NCBI RefSeq assembly: GCF_947489355.1 | Contig: NZ_CANLDD010000004.1 | Span: 62,001 to 126,000 of the forward strand | Origin: an uncultured Microbulbifer sp. | GTDB taxonomy: Bacteria; Pseudomonadota; Gammaproteobacteria; Pseudomonadales; Cellvibrionaceae | Length of the DNA stretch: 64,000 nucleotides | Reading direction: 5' to 3' | Part shown: positions 1-8,728 of the stretch, in pieces | Position numbering within the stretch: the stretch's first letter is position 1 | How the letters are laid out: each line of letters opens with the position of its first letter | Notes under the pieces: model-generated | What the model saw: only the letters and a program-made list of their open reading frames with translations | Database searches by the model: none | Told to the model about the DNA's origin: nothing | Translations under genes and position numbers: made by a program

Positions 1-1261
1 CCCGGCAAAGGTGATTGTCACCCTTGAAACAATAGAAAAAGTTGGTCGCCTGAGCGATGGTGTTGAGTACACTTTTTGGACATTTGGTGGCCAGGTACCC
101 GGTAACTTTATTCGCATTAGAGAGGGTGATCATGTTGAATTTAATCTCAATAACCATCCGTCGAGCAAAATGCCACATAACATAGACTTGCATGCTGTTA
201 CAGGACCCGGTGGCGGTGCCACCTCCTCCTTTACCGCACCGGGGCATTCTTCACGCTTTTCTTTCAAGGCGCTGAACCCGGGTTTATACGTGTATCATTG
301 CGCCACGGCACCCGTTGGTATGCACATTGCCAACGGTATGTATGGGCTGATTCTTGTTGAGCCCAAAGAAGGTATGCCGCCGGTAGATAAAGAATATTAC
401 ATCATGCAAAGCGAATTCTATACCAAGGGAAAGTATGGTGAAGAAGGTCTGCAATCTTTTGATATGGAGAAAGCACTTTCCGAAAATCCTGACTACGTTG
501 TATTTAATGGCTCTGTAGGTTCGACAACGGGAGATAAGTCCATACGCGCCAATGTAGGTGAGGCTGTCCGCTTATACGTCGGCAATGGTGGCCCCAATCT
601 GATTTCTTCATTTCATATCATTGGTGAGATTTTTGACAAAGTATATGTAGAAGGTGGTGATATGGTTAATCACCACGTGCAATCAACCCTTGTTCCTGCC
701 GGAGGCTCAGCAATCGTGGAGTTTCTAGTGGATGTGCCGGGTACCTTTATACTAGTCGATCATTCTATTTTTCGTGCATTCAATAAGGGTGCACTGGGCA
801 TGTTGAAAATCACAGGCACTGAAGACCTCGCTATATATTCTGGCAAGCAGGATGATACGGTCTATCACCCTGAAGGTGGGGGTATTCAAAGCATTGCAGA
901 AAGTGACAGCGCATCAACCAGGGCCCGAAGCAAAGAAGAGCGCATATTATTTGGAGAGCGTACCTACAATCAAAACTGCATGGCCTGTCACCAATCCGGG
1001 GGTCAGGGTATTCCCGGTGCCTTTCCTCCCCTGGCAAGATCTGACTATTTGCTCGCAAAACCCCACCGTTCAATCGACGTACTACTCAATGGGCTCTCGG
1101 GCAAGATCACAGTCAATGGACAAGCATATGATGGAGTTATGCCGGCAGTGCAATTGTCTGACGAAAGTATCGCCAATGTACTGACCTATGTGTTGAATAG
1201 CTGGAGCAACAATGGAGGTGAAATCACACCTGAACAAGTTGCCAAACGGCGTATACATTAA
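1..1261 (+). CDS. nirK: Copper-containing nitrite reductase fused to cytochrome c, 5'-truncated by the window
   Basis: Periplasmic enzyme that reduces nitrite to nitric oxide. The reading frame is open from the first bases, so the true start and signal peptide lie upstream; GTG at 11 is only an internal codon. Two cupredoxin domains are visible. Domain 1 has HNIDLHAV (catalytic Asp and copper His) and [11 protein letters not shown] (type 1 copper Cys/His/Met). Domain 2 has SSFHIIGE and [12 protein letters not shown] (type 2 copper histidines). From about residue 310 a class I cytochrome c domain follows, with haem motif CMACH and a likely axial Met in DGVMPAV. This NirK-cytochrome c fusion is a known variant in which the haem domain passes electrons to copper. 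nirV follows after 21 bp, as in many nirK loci. Function is clear from the motifs; only the N-terminus is missing. Confidence 0.93.
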   Translation, partial: PAKVIVTLETIEKVGRLSDGVEYTFWTFGGQVPGNFIRIREGDHVEFNLNNHPSSKMPHNIDLHAVTGPGGGATSSFTAPGHSSRFSFKALNPGLYVYHCATAPVGMHIANGMYGLILVEPKEGMPPVDKEYYIMQSEFYTKGKYGEEGLQSFDMEKALSENPDYVVFNGSVGSTTGDKSIRANVGEAVRLYVGNGGPNLISSFHIIGEIFDKVYVEGGDMVNHHVQSTLVPAGGSAIVEFLVDVPGTFILVDHSIFRAFNKGALGMLKITGTEDLAIYSGKQDDTVYHPEGGGIQSIAESDSASTRARSKEERILFGERTYNQNCMACHQSGGQGIPGAFPPLARSDYLLAKPHRSIDVLLNGLSGKITVNGQAYDGVMPAVQLSDESIANVLTYVLNSWSNNGGEITPEQVAKRRIH

Positions 1262-1282
1262 GGAACTGATGGAATTGCGAAA

Positions 1283-2098
1283 ATGAAAAACAGGCGCTTG
1301 ATAACAACTGGCCTGTTGGGGTTTTCCTTGCTGATATGTCAGCCAATCCTCGGACAGGCTGATCAGGTAGCAAGCCAATCCCGCAAGCCGACTCAGAGTG
1401 AAATGGCTTATATACCCGGCGGGCAATACACTCCACTTTTCAAGGACAGTACCGCTTCGCCGATTGTTGGGCCATTCTTGCTTGACCGCTATGCTGTTAC
1501 CAATCGCCAATACCATACATTTACACAGCACAATCCAAAGTGGAGCAAAGATAATATCAAGTCTGTATTTAGCGATGAAAAATATCTACAACATATGAAT
1601 CCACTTACATTGGATACACGGGCTGAGGCCCCAGTGACTAACGTATCCTGGTTTTCTGCGCGGGCCTATTGCAAGTCGATGGGCAAGCGCTTGCCATCAC
1701 TTGATGAATGGGAATATGTCGCGCAAGCCAGTGGCACTAACAGGAATGGTCGTAATGATCCGGCGCATCGCCAAAAAATTTTGGAATGGTACTCCAGGCC
1801 TACAGGTAGCCTGCTGCCAAATGTAAAAGATACTCCAACCAACTATTGGGGTGTGTATGGCATGCATGGCGTAATCTGGGAACTGGTTAACGATTTCAAT
1901 ACCGCACTGGTGACCGGAGAATCCCGTGGAGATACACAACTGGAGCTATCCCTGTTTTGTGGTGCCGGTGCTGTTTCCTCCGTCGACCCGGGTGATTACA
2001 CAGCATTTATGCGCTACGCACTGCGCAGCAGTTATCGCGCAGCCTATACAATGCGCTCTCTGGGTTTTCGTTGCGCGAGAGACACAAACCAGCATTGA
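1283..2098 (+). CDS. nirV: NirV-like formylglycine-generating-enzyme/sulfatase-modifying family protein
   Basis: 271-residue exported protein of the FGE-sulfatase (SUMF1-like) fold that accompanies nirK in many denitrifiers; its exact role is not established. A signal peptide is visible at residues 1-26 (basic start, hydrophobic LLGFSLLI core, cleavage near GQA). Family signatures follow: MAYIPGGQY near 42, LDRYAVTNRQY near 68, APVTNVSWFSARAYCKSMGKR near 115, LPSLDEWEY near 136, YGMHGVIWELVNDF near 190 and the C-terminal SLGFRCARD. The start codon lies 21 bp after the nirK stop, so the genes are probably co-transcribed. Assignment to NirV rests on family plus location. Confidence 0.85.
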   Translation: MKNRRLITTGLLGFSLLICQPILGQADQVASQSRKPTQSEMAYIPGGQYTPLFKDSTASPIVGPFLLDRYAVTNRQYHTFTQHNPKWSKDNIKSVFSDEKYLQHMNPLTLDTRAEAPVTNVSWFSARAYCKSMGKRLPSLDEWEYVAQASGTNRNGRNDPAHRQKILEWYSRPTGSLLPNVKDTPTNYWGVYGMHGVIWELVNDFNTALVTGESRGDTQLELSLFCGAGAVSSVDPGDYTAFMRYALRSSYRAAYTMRSLGFRCARDTNQH

Positions 2099-2207
2099 AC
2101 AATATTGGTTTTGTAATTTGATTTAAGTGGATAGGAAGGCAATAAAGCAATTCAGTCTGATTACTTTATTTTTAGGTCAAGAACCCAAAACACCCTCGGA
2201 GTAAGTA

Positions 2208-3053
2208 ATGAGCAGGTTGACCTCATATACCAGCATCTCTGGAATTGAACACATTGAAATCAAAGATAATGAGAAAATAAAATTCATATTCCTTCTCAAA
2301 AATGCAATATCAGAATCAATCACACATTACGCAAAAAATATGCTACGAGAATTTTATCGGCATCACAAGCGTAGGACTACGCAAACTATCAAACGCGAAA
2401 TACTGAATCCACATTCCCAATGGATTAAAATGTTCGCCACAGGATTTCTAACATTGATTCTGCCATTATCGTCAACCTGTTCCTTTGCTGAACTTCCCGA
2501 TGACTCTGTTTACCACGCTGAATCAGAATGGCGGGACCAGAATAATAATGAAATAACTATTTCTGCCTTACAGGGAAAAGTGCAAGTAATAGCTTTTGTT
2601 TATACTTACTGCCAACATAGTTGCCCGGTGATACTTTCCAAATTAAGAAATATTGAGAAGAAAATATCTTCATCCGACATCACGGCAGTCCAATTTACCC
2701 TTGTTTCCTTGGATCCAGAACGAGATAGCCCAGAATTATTAAAACGTTATATGCAGGAGCATGATCTAGATGAATGTCGCTGGGTGATGTTGAATGGTAA
2801 TCCAGATGACGTGATTGAGTTCTCAGCCCTGTTGGGTGTGCGCTATAGGCCGATGAATAATGATAAAAAAGACATAGCACATTCGAATATGATTACAGTA
2901 CTGGACAAACAGGGAAAAATTAACTACCAAATGAAAGGATTAAACGAAGGGCCGGAAGAAGCTGTTTCGAATATTTTAGAATTGGTTTTATCAGACATTG
3001 AGGGGGAAAATACACTTTCATCGGCCAACTGTCCGCAAACCGCCAATAATTGA
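2208..3053 (+). CDS. SCO1/SenC family copper chaperone or thiol oxidoreductase
   Basis: SCO proteins deliver copper to, or reduce thiols of, periplasmic cuproenzymes such as cytochrome oxidase. The thioredoxin-like domain covers about residues 100-265, with the copper motif YTYCQHSCPV (CxxxC) and the distal ligand histidine in DIAHSNMITVLD. Location after nirK-nirV suggests service to the copper nitrite reductase; that is an inference. The ATG at 2208 has a good Shine-Dalgarno (CGGAG, 6 bases upstream), but it gives a 74-residue polar, basic extension before the hydrophobic stretch MFATGFLTLILPLSSTCSFA. A downstream start at 2430 would give an ordinary signal peptide but has a weaker ribosome site. 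I kept the upstream start and flag the N-terminus as uncertain. Confidence 0.85.
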   Translation: MSRLTSYTSISGIEHIEIKDNEKIKFIFLLKNAISESITHYAKNMLREFYRHHKRRTTQTIKREILNPHSQWIKMFATGFLTLILPLSSTCSFAELPDDSVYHAESEWRDQNNNEITISALQGKVQVIAFVYTYCQHSCPVILSKLRNIEKKISSSDITAVQFTLVSLDPERDSPELLKRYMQEHDLDECRWVMLNGNPDDVIEFSALLGVRYRPMNNDKKDIAHSNMITVLDKQGKINYQMKGLNEGPEEAVSNILELVLSDIEGENTLSSANCPQTANN

Positions 3054-3054
3054 T

Positions 3055-3312
3055 ATGGCAAAACTGAGGCTCTCTGAAAAGCTAATTTATACGTACGCGC
3101 ATTTGAATAGACACCCTCGCCTTGAGAGGGTGTTGGCAAGCCGTCAAAATCTGCCCAGTCAATCGAAATTATCTTCTGAATATATTAAAACAATTCTTAT
3201 TTTAAATATATCACAATTATTAAAATTCTCTGGATGGATGAATTTTATCAAAAAGCACAGGCTAGTCATAATCGCACTGTTTGCTGTGCTAATCGCTTCA
3301 TTTACTGTGTAA
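3055..3312 (+). CDS. Hypothetical 85-residue protein with a C-terminal membrane segment
   Basis: ATG begins 1 base after the SCO stop codon (TGATATGG), an arrangement typical of translational coupling. The product is basic in its first 70 residues (MAKLRLSEKLIYTYAHLNRH...) and ends in one hydrophobic segment (HRLVIIALFAVLIASFTV) with no residues after it, like a tail-anchored protein. I recognise no family. A perfect 8-bp inverted repeat (3111-3133) lies inside it, so this stretch could instead be an untranslated 3' region with a hairpin. Without homologues the two cannot be separated. Confidence 0.4.
   Translation: MAKLRLSEKLIYTYAHLNRHPRLERVLASRQNLPSQSKLSSEYIKTILILNISQLLKFSGWMNFIKKHRLVIIALFAVLIASFTV
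3111..3133. repeat. Inverted repeat / hairpin downstream of the nirK-nirV-SCO genes
   Basis: ACACCCTC (3111-3118) and its exact complement GAGGGTGT (3126-3133) are separated by 7 bases. No T-run follows, so it is a weak terminator candidate; it also overlaps a putative small ORF. From 3313 to 3461 I see no further gene or signal. Confidence 0.4.
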
Positions 3313-3461
3313 TTGGAATTGTTTCAGGCTATAAATCTAGTATCATTCATTTTCGGTCAGCTGGTAAAAGTCCATCAGTATTTTTTCTTGCCGGGGAAAG
3401 CTCCGACTCTATCAACTGGCCAACGCCTTACCAATTGAGTGTATTACCTAAAACCCCGTTA

Positions 3462-5024
3462 TTATGGATATCCAGTTATTTCACGAATGGATTGATATAG
3501 CGGTTTCATCCGCTTATACATTTCCAAATACACTTCTTTATACAGTCGACCATATAGCTGCACCGTTGGAAAGTGCGGCTCAAATACATCCCCTTTTCGA
3601 GTCATATGCTGGATAGCCGTCAGGTAATCCGGGTATTCTCCCAACCCCACCGCACAGTTAATCGCGGCCCCAAGCCCAGAAGCCTCATAAGTATGTGGAC
3701 GCTCTGCCGCAAGACCAAAGATATCCGCAGTTAACTGCATGGCGGCATCGCTTTGGGAGCCACCACCGGACACCCTCAGGCGTGTAATTGGAACACGGCT
3801 ACGTTTCTCTATCCGTTCCTTTCCCTGCCGCAGCTCATAGGCCAAGCCCTCCAGAATCGCGCGGTATATATGTGCTCTTTTATGGACATCACCAAAACCA
3901 ATCAACGCCCCTTTTCCCTCGGGTCCTGGCTGCCGCACACCCGGAGACCAATAAGGCTGCATCATCAAACCCATAGAGCCGGCCGGCACCTGGTTTAAGA
4001 GATCATCAAAAAGCTGTTCTGCTTCCAGACCGAGTGCCTTTGCCTTGCGCTGCTCATAATGGGCAAACTCATTCTTAAACCAGTTCACCATCCAGAATCC
4101 ACGATAGATCATCATCTCAGTGTTATAGAAGCCGGGAATCGCTGCCGTGTAGGGGGGGATAAATGGAAGGATCTCAATATATTTTGACGTGGTTGTATTA
4201 ATGGTTGCCGTTGTTCCATAGCTGAGACAACCAATATGCGGTTCTGAGCCACCTGCTCCCAGTACTTCACAGGCTTTATCAGAAGCTGCGGCAACCATGG
4301 GCAACCCAACTGGAAGACCTGTCATTTCTGAGGCTTTCTGCGAAATATGCCCAAGCAACTCTCCGGTTTTAACCAGTTCAGGCATCATATCCCGGGTACA
4401 GGAAAGCAGCTTCCACTTTAAATCGGACTTTTTAGCCCAGCACTGTTGTTTGTAATCATAAGGCAGATACCCCATGGTGGAGCCGGTAGCATCTTTCAAT
4501 TCACCAATTAGCTGGTAGGTCAGGTAGGCTGACAGACTGACATAATGGCGTGTTCTGCTCCAGATTTCCGGTTCATTCTGAGCAATCCAGTTACACCGTG
4601 ATTTGGAGCGCAAATCCTCAATCAGGTTACCGAGTCCCAGCAGTTTGATACCAAAGCCAATGATTCCACCAAGAGGCTCTTGTGATACTGCTCTTCTCTG
4701 ATCCATCCAGACAATAGCCCGCCGCAAGGGCTTCTTCTCTTCATCCAGATTAATCATGGTGTACCGCTGGGTTGTCAGTGACACACCAAGCACCTCTTCA
4801 GGTCTTACTTTACCCGCTGCCCATAACCCGTCAAAAGCTTTCCCCAGAGACTGCCAGTAATACTTCGGGTCCTGCTCAGCCCAGCCGGGGTGCTCAGAAA
4901 TATAAGGATCAAGCTCTACTTTGCTTTTGGCGATTTCATTACCCTGGTTATCAAAAACCAGCACACGCACACTCTGGGTTCCATTATCGATGGCTAAAAA
5001 ATAATGTGACTGCTTCACATTCAA
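3462..5024 (-). CDS. FGGY-family carbohydrate kinase (glycerol kinase-like)
   Basis: 520-residue sugar/polyol kinase of the ASKHA fold. Phosphate-1 motif: FLAIDNGTQSVRVLVFD at residues 9-25. Substrate-side motif: IVWMDQRR near 103. ADP-side: ISQKASEMTGLPVG...AASDKACEVLGAGG near 230-260 and LRVSGGGSQSDAAMQLTADIFG near 430. Length fits FGGY kinases. The substrate is not fixed by sequence; co-transcription 32 bp behind a GlpD-type dehydrogenase and an AGPS-like oxidase points to glycerol, dihydroxyacetone or a related triol. It could equally phosphorylate another polyol, so I give no gene symbol. Last gene of the three-gene minus-strand operon. Confidence 0.85.
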   Translation of the reverse strand: MNVKQSHYFLAIDNGTQSVRVLVFDNQGNEIAKSKVELDPYISEHPGWAEQDPKYYWQSLGKAFDGLWAAGKVRPEEVLGVSLTTQRYTMINLDEEKKPLRRAIVWMDQRRAVSQEPLGGIIGFGIKLLGLGNLIEDLRSKSRCNWIAQNEPEIWSRTRHYVSLSAYLTYQLIGELKDATGSTMGYLPYDYKQQCWAKKSDLKWKLLSCTRDMMPELVKTGELLGHISQKASEMTGLPVGLPMVAAASDKACEVLGAGGSEPHIGCLSYGTTATINTTTSKYIEILPFIPPYTAAIPGFYNTEMMIYRGFWMVNWFKNEFAHYEQRKAKALGLEAEQLFDDLLNQVPAGSMGLMMQPYWSPGVRQPGPEGKGALIGFGDVHKRAHIYRAILEGLAYELRQGKERIEKRSRVPITRLRVSGGGSQSDAAMQLTADIFGLAAERPHTYEASGLGAAINCAVGLGEYPDYLTAIQHMTRKGDVFEPHFPTVQLYGRLYKEVYLEMYKRMKPLYQSIREITGYP

Positions 5025-5056
5025 ATTCCTAATTTCAGAATTTTTTTCTTACTTAT

Positions 5057-6652
5057 TCAGGCCGGGACACTGTAATGTTGTTGCCAGATTTGTTGATAAC
5101 GGACTTTTTCTTCGGTCCATTTTTTCTCAGTCCAGCCCAGGGCTTCACGACAGATAGCGCATATCTTGTCTTCATAGACCATTCCGCCTTTTGCTAAAAG
5201 CAAACCCAGTCGAGTTCTGCGCAGTAGTAAATCATCAAGATGCACTACCGCCTCGTTGGCTGCGACCCAGCGCAGCTCTGCCCAGGTTGAACGGGTTCCC
5301 GGTATCAGGTTAAGTTCAGAACGGTTCGCGCCAGCAACCAATGGCTCTGCATCTTTACCATAGTAACCGAAAAACCGTTTTTTCAAGTAGGAAGGGAGCC
5401 CTGCAAACAAACTATTTTCTGGACTGAACGGGGAAAATATCGCCTTTGAATCTGCCTTGTTTTCATATTCGCGCAGATATTTGCTGGCAGTAGACAGTAC
5501 ATCGAGAGCAATCAATCGAAATGTGGTTAACTTACCACCACTGACCGATACCAGGCCATTATCATCCCATACACTGTGATTTCGCTTTTCTTTGGAGGGG
5601 CTTAGGGCACCAGAGGCAATCAATGGCCTTACACCGGCCCAGGATGACAAAATGTCACCCTCTTCCAGTTCTGCTGAAGGAAATTGATAACGAGTCACTC
5701 CAATCAGATAGTCCATTTCTTCACGGGTCATACTCGCTTCAACATTCTCAATAGCGTTCTCATCAAGATCTGTTGTACCGATTACAGTTCTGCCTTCCCA
5801 GGGGTAGATGAATATTGGTCTTCCGTCGTGCGGATGAAATGTCGTCAAAGTCTGTGCCACAGGCAGCCGCCAGAAAGGCACCACAATGTGACTCCCACGG
5901 GCAGGTCGAATATTTTTCTCCTTTGCCATCTCACTGCGCAGTTCATCCACCCAGACACCGGTAGCGTTAATCACCACTCTGGCTTTAAGTTCGCGGCACT
6001 GATGGGTAAGCGCATCTTCTACTTCAACACCAACAACCCTGCCATCCTGTTTTAACAGGTGCCTCACGCCCACATAGTTGACAATGGCCGCTCCATCTTC
6101 CTGCGCTTCGCGCAATACCCGTATAACCAACCTTGAATCGTCGGTTATGGCATCAGTGAACTGTGTTCCGGCTATCAGATGTTTTTCATTAATATGGGGG
6201 CAAACCCATTTTGCTTCCTTCAGGGAGAGCTTCTTCCGATAGCGCCGCCCAGCAAAAATATCATAGATTCCAAGGAGGATATTAAACACCAGGGGACCTG
6301 GAAACCTGCCTTTATAATGGGGCATCATAAAGGCCATTTTATCCACCAGACCCGGCACTTCATACATTAAGCGTTCACGCTCGTGTACAGAGTGCACTGT
6401 GGTTTTGATATCGCCGGCGGCGATGTATCTCAGCCCACCATGCACCATTTTCGAAGAACGGCTGGAAGTACCCCAGGCAAAATCACGACGTTCCAGTAAA
6501 AGGGCTTTCAGGCCCCGCCGTGCGGCTTCCCGGGCAATACCTGCTCCTGTAATGCCTCCACCAGCAATGATCAGATCCCATTGCTCAGTTTCATTTTCAA
6601 GCTTGTTGAACAGTGTTGCCCGCTGACCGGACTGCCATGTTTTCTGCCACAT
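5057..6652 (-). CDS. glpD: FAD-dependent glycerol-3-phosphate dehydrogenase/oxidase
   Basis: 531-residue membrane-peripheral flavoenzyme that oxidises sn-glycerol-3-phosphate to dihydroxyacetone phosphate and passes electrons to quinone. FAD-binding Rossmann motif IIAGGGITGAGIAREAARRG at about residues 28-47; substrate/flavin motif SSRSSKMVHGGLRY near 63; family motif VSGGKLTTFRLIA near 375; DAO-type C-terminal domain after that. It starts 6 bp after the stop of the upstream FAD-binding oxidase and is followed by the FGGY kinase, so the three proteins probably act on the same triose/glycerol phosphate pool. A housekeeping glpD could also exist elsewhere; this copy may be dedicated to the neighbouring pathway. 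Confidence 0.88.
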   Translation of the reverse strand: MWQKTWQSGQRATLFNKLENETEQWDLIIAGGGITGAGIAREAARRGLKALLLERRDFAWGTSSRSSKMVHGGLRYIAAGDIKTTVHSVHERERLMYEVPGLVDKMAFMMPHYKGRFPGPLVFNILLGIYDIFAGRRYRKKLSLKEAKWVCPHINEKHLIAGTQFTDAITDDSRLVIRVLREAQEDGAAIVNYVGVRHLLKQDGRVVGVEVEDALTHQCRELKARVVINATGVWVDELRSEMAKEKNIRPARGSHIVVPFWRLPVAQTLTTFHPHDGRPIFIYPWEGRTVIGTTDLDENAIENVEASMTREEMDYLIGVTRYQFPSAELEEGDILSSWAGVRPLIASGALSPSKEKRNHSVWDDNGLVSVSGGKLTTFRLIALDVLSTASKYLREYENKADSKAIFSPFSPENSLFAGLPSYLKKRFFGYYGKDAEPLVAGANRSELNLIPGTRSTWAELRWVAANEAVVHLDDLLLRRTRLGLLLAKGGMVYEDKICAICREALGWTEKKWTEEKVRYQQIWQQHYSVPA

Positions 6653-6658
6653 TGACTA

Positions 6659-8278
6659 TCATCCCTGCCCTGATTCCTGAACCAGCAAGGTTCCGGGGTT
6701 CAGGCGAAAATCACTGTCAAACTCTTTTGTCAGGGTACGGATGATCCGCATGCCAAGCTTGCCTTTTTCTGCCTCCAGGTAGAGGGCGTGATCCTTGCCA
6801 ACGCCGTGCTGATGAGAAATGGTTGCACGACTACGGGCAATCACTTCTGACGCAGAAGTTTTCATTTTTTGCCAGCGCTTTAGTGTTGCCTCGTAACTGT
6901 TTGCGCAGCGGAAAAAATAAGTTGTATAAATACTGCACCCCTGTGAATACATATGAGAAAGATGGGTAAACACCATGACTTCTTCGCTTTCATCTTTCAG
7001 AGCATTTTCCAGACTTTCTTCTATACCCTGTAGAACAGGGTCCACATTCTCCCAGTCCGTGGAAGTTTCCAGTGTGTCGATGGCGATGCCTTCCTGCCAG
7101 GTAGTTTCACGAAGGTAAGGAAACTTGAAACGCCCATCTGCCCAGATCTTACCCATCACCTGGGCAATAGGGCCTCCAATACCGCCATAGCTTTTCAATA
7201 TTTTTCTAATCTGCTTCAGTGAGGTTTTGTTTTGAGCCTTTGACCCCGTTACAGCAAAAGTCAGCATACAGCGATCATTCCCCAAGCCACGGAAACGCAG
7301 ATAACGATCCAACAGCTTAAACTCTGACTCTTTGGTCCCTAGATGGATATGCGCCTTTGCCTCTTTGGCATTGCTGACCCGCATCATGGACATGGGTACT
7401 TTTTGTTGAATCAGCTCTCGCACCGCCTTTTTGGCAGAATTCCAGTCCGGCATAAAGACCACAAGGAATTTCTCTTCCTCCGCCAAACGGGTCACTCTCA
7501 GCTGCACTTCTGTAAATATTCCCAGTCGACCTTCTGTCCCCATGGTCATTTCACGGATATCCGGCCCTGCTGATGACGCCGGAATAGAGGGAATATCCAA
7601 TGTGCCGTGAAGCGTTTCCATACTGCCACCGGCAAACAGTTGTTCTATACGCCCAAATCCAAGAGACTGCTGACCGGAAGACCGGGAAGCAATCCAGCCA
7701 CCGACAGTTGATAGCTCCCAGGATTGTGGATAATGTCCCAGGGTATAACCTTGCACCCGTAGCTGGGATTCCACCAGAGGCCCGGGCGTGCCTGCGCCAA
7801 AAGTAGCTATCTGGCTTTCTTCGTTAAGATCCAATAATTGGTTCATTCTGCCCATATCAATGGTTAGAATAGCCCGTTGACTTTGCTGCGGAGTAATATG
7901 ACCGGCGACGGACGTCCCACCACCATAAGGAATCACTTCAAAGTCCTGCTCAACGGCAAGATCCAGCAACTTCCGAACCTGTGAACTGCTTTCCGGATAA
8001 GCGACACCATCTGGAAAAACACCATAATCACCACTGTGCATAGCCAGCCAGTCTGGAAAGCTCTGCCCCCGGGCATGACGAACCCGTTCTTCCGTCCCTT
8101 TTGAAATCAGAAAATGGTCCGGCAATCGGGAAGGTGGCACTTTGGCCATAACCGCATCAAGGGTAGTATTGGGTAATGATTGGGGTACGCCAATGACAGA
8201 GTGGATTAAACGACGACCGTGATCAGAAACTTCTTTTACGTAACTTTCGTCACCCCAGCCATTCCAACGTCGACCCAT
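6659..8278 (-). CDS. FAD-binding oxidase of the alkyldihydroxyacetonephosphate synthase (AGPS)-like type
   Basis: 539-residue VAO/PCMH-family flavoprotein. The N-terminus WNGWGDE resembles the WNGWG signature of AGPS relatives. The FAD domain has PYGGGTSVAGH near residue 119 and the FAD-pocket segment STVGGWIASRSSGQQSLGFG near 185; a histidine-rich catalytic-like segment SHQHGVGKDHA lies near 490. In eukaryotes AGPS swaps the acyl group of acyl-DHAP for a fatty alcohol, starting ether lipids. Bacterial homologues beside GlpD and an FGGY kinase are common in marine gammaproteobacteria, but their reaction is not known to me. Alternatives are a D-lactate/glycolate-type dehydrogenase. First gene of the operon. 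Confidence 0.8.
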   Translation of the reverse strand: MGRRWNGWGDESYVKEVSDHGRRLIHSVIGVPQSLPNTTLDAVMAKVPPSRLPDHFLISKGTEERVRHARGQSFPDWLAMHSGDYGVFPDGVAYPESSSQVRKLLDLAVEQDFEVIPYGGGTSVAGHITPQQSQRAILTIDMGRMNQLLDLNEESQIATFGAGTPGPLVESQLRVQGYTLGHYPQSWELSTVGGWIASRSSGQQSLGFGRIEQLFAGGSMETLHGTLDIPSIPASSAGPDIREMTMGTEGRLGIFTEVQLRVTRLAEEEKFLVVFMPDWNSAKKAVRELIQQKVPMSMMRVSNAKEAKAHIHLGTKESEFKLLDRYLRFRGLGNDRCMLTFAVTGSKAQNKTSLKQIRKILKSYGGIGGPIAQVMGKIWADGRFKFPYLRETTWQEGIAIDTLETSTDWENVDPVLQGIEESLENALKDESEEVMVFTHLSHMYSQGCSIYTTYFFRCANSYEATLKRWQKMKTSASEVIARSRATISHQHGVGKDHALYLEAEKGKLGMRIIRTLTKEFDSDFRLNPGTLLVQESGQG

Positions 8279-8452
8279 GCTTTCACCTTACCTTAGTCTA
8301 AAACACATTAATTCTAGCTAATTATCAAGCCAACAGGAAAAGTTTAATTGACCAAACGGGACAGATGAAGTAGCAAATTCTGGTATAAGGAGCATAAACA
8401 CCCTATTGGCCATCATAAGCAAACACCGATCTTGATTTGCGGCCTCTTTTCT

Positions 8453-8551
8453 GGGCATCTCTAAAAATTACTTATTTGGTGCCCATAAGCACCGAATGAT
8501 GGGGGTCTCAGAGCCATAAATTAAAGAAAAACTCAATTTATAGAGATGCCC
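8453..8551. repeat. 99-bp MITE-like element with 17-bp terminal inverted repeats
   Basis: Left end GGGCATCTCTAAAAATT (8453-8469) and right end AATTTATAGAGATGCCC (8535-8551) are inverted repeats matching at 16 of 17 bases. The interior is only 65 bp and has no convincing coding capacity. This is the form of a miniature inverted-repeat element or the collapsed ends of an insertion sequence. I see no clear target-site duplication. The rest of 8279-8728 holds the promoter region of the AGPS-like operon and, at 8694-8718, a 7-bp inverted repeat (AACATGC/GCATGTT) just past the IS1595 remnant; nothing else is supportable there. Confidence 0.55.
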
Positions 8552-8728
8552 TACTGTCTTTTCTGCCTCCTCAAGTGGAAGATCGAGCCAACTTTCACCG
8601 GTTTCAGCTTTCGCTAAACAACGTGAACGGCTGACCCATGAACGGGGTTTCAACTGGCTCGCAGTGACACTAATGCCTTTACGCTCACTTTAAAACATGC
8701 CTGATTACCACGCATGTTAAGCCGGGTT

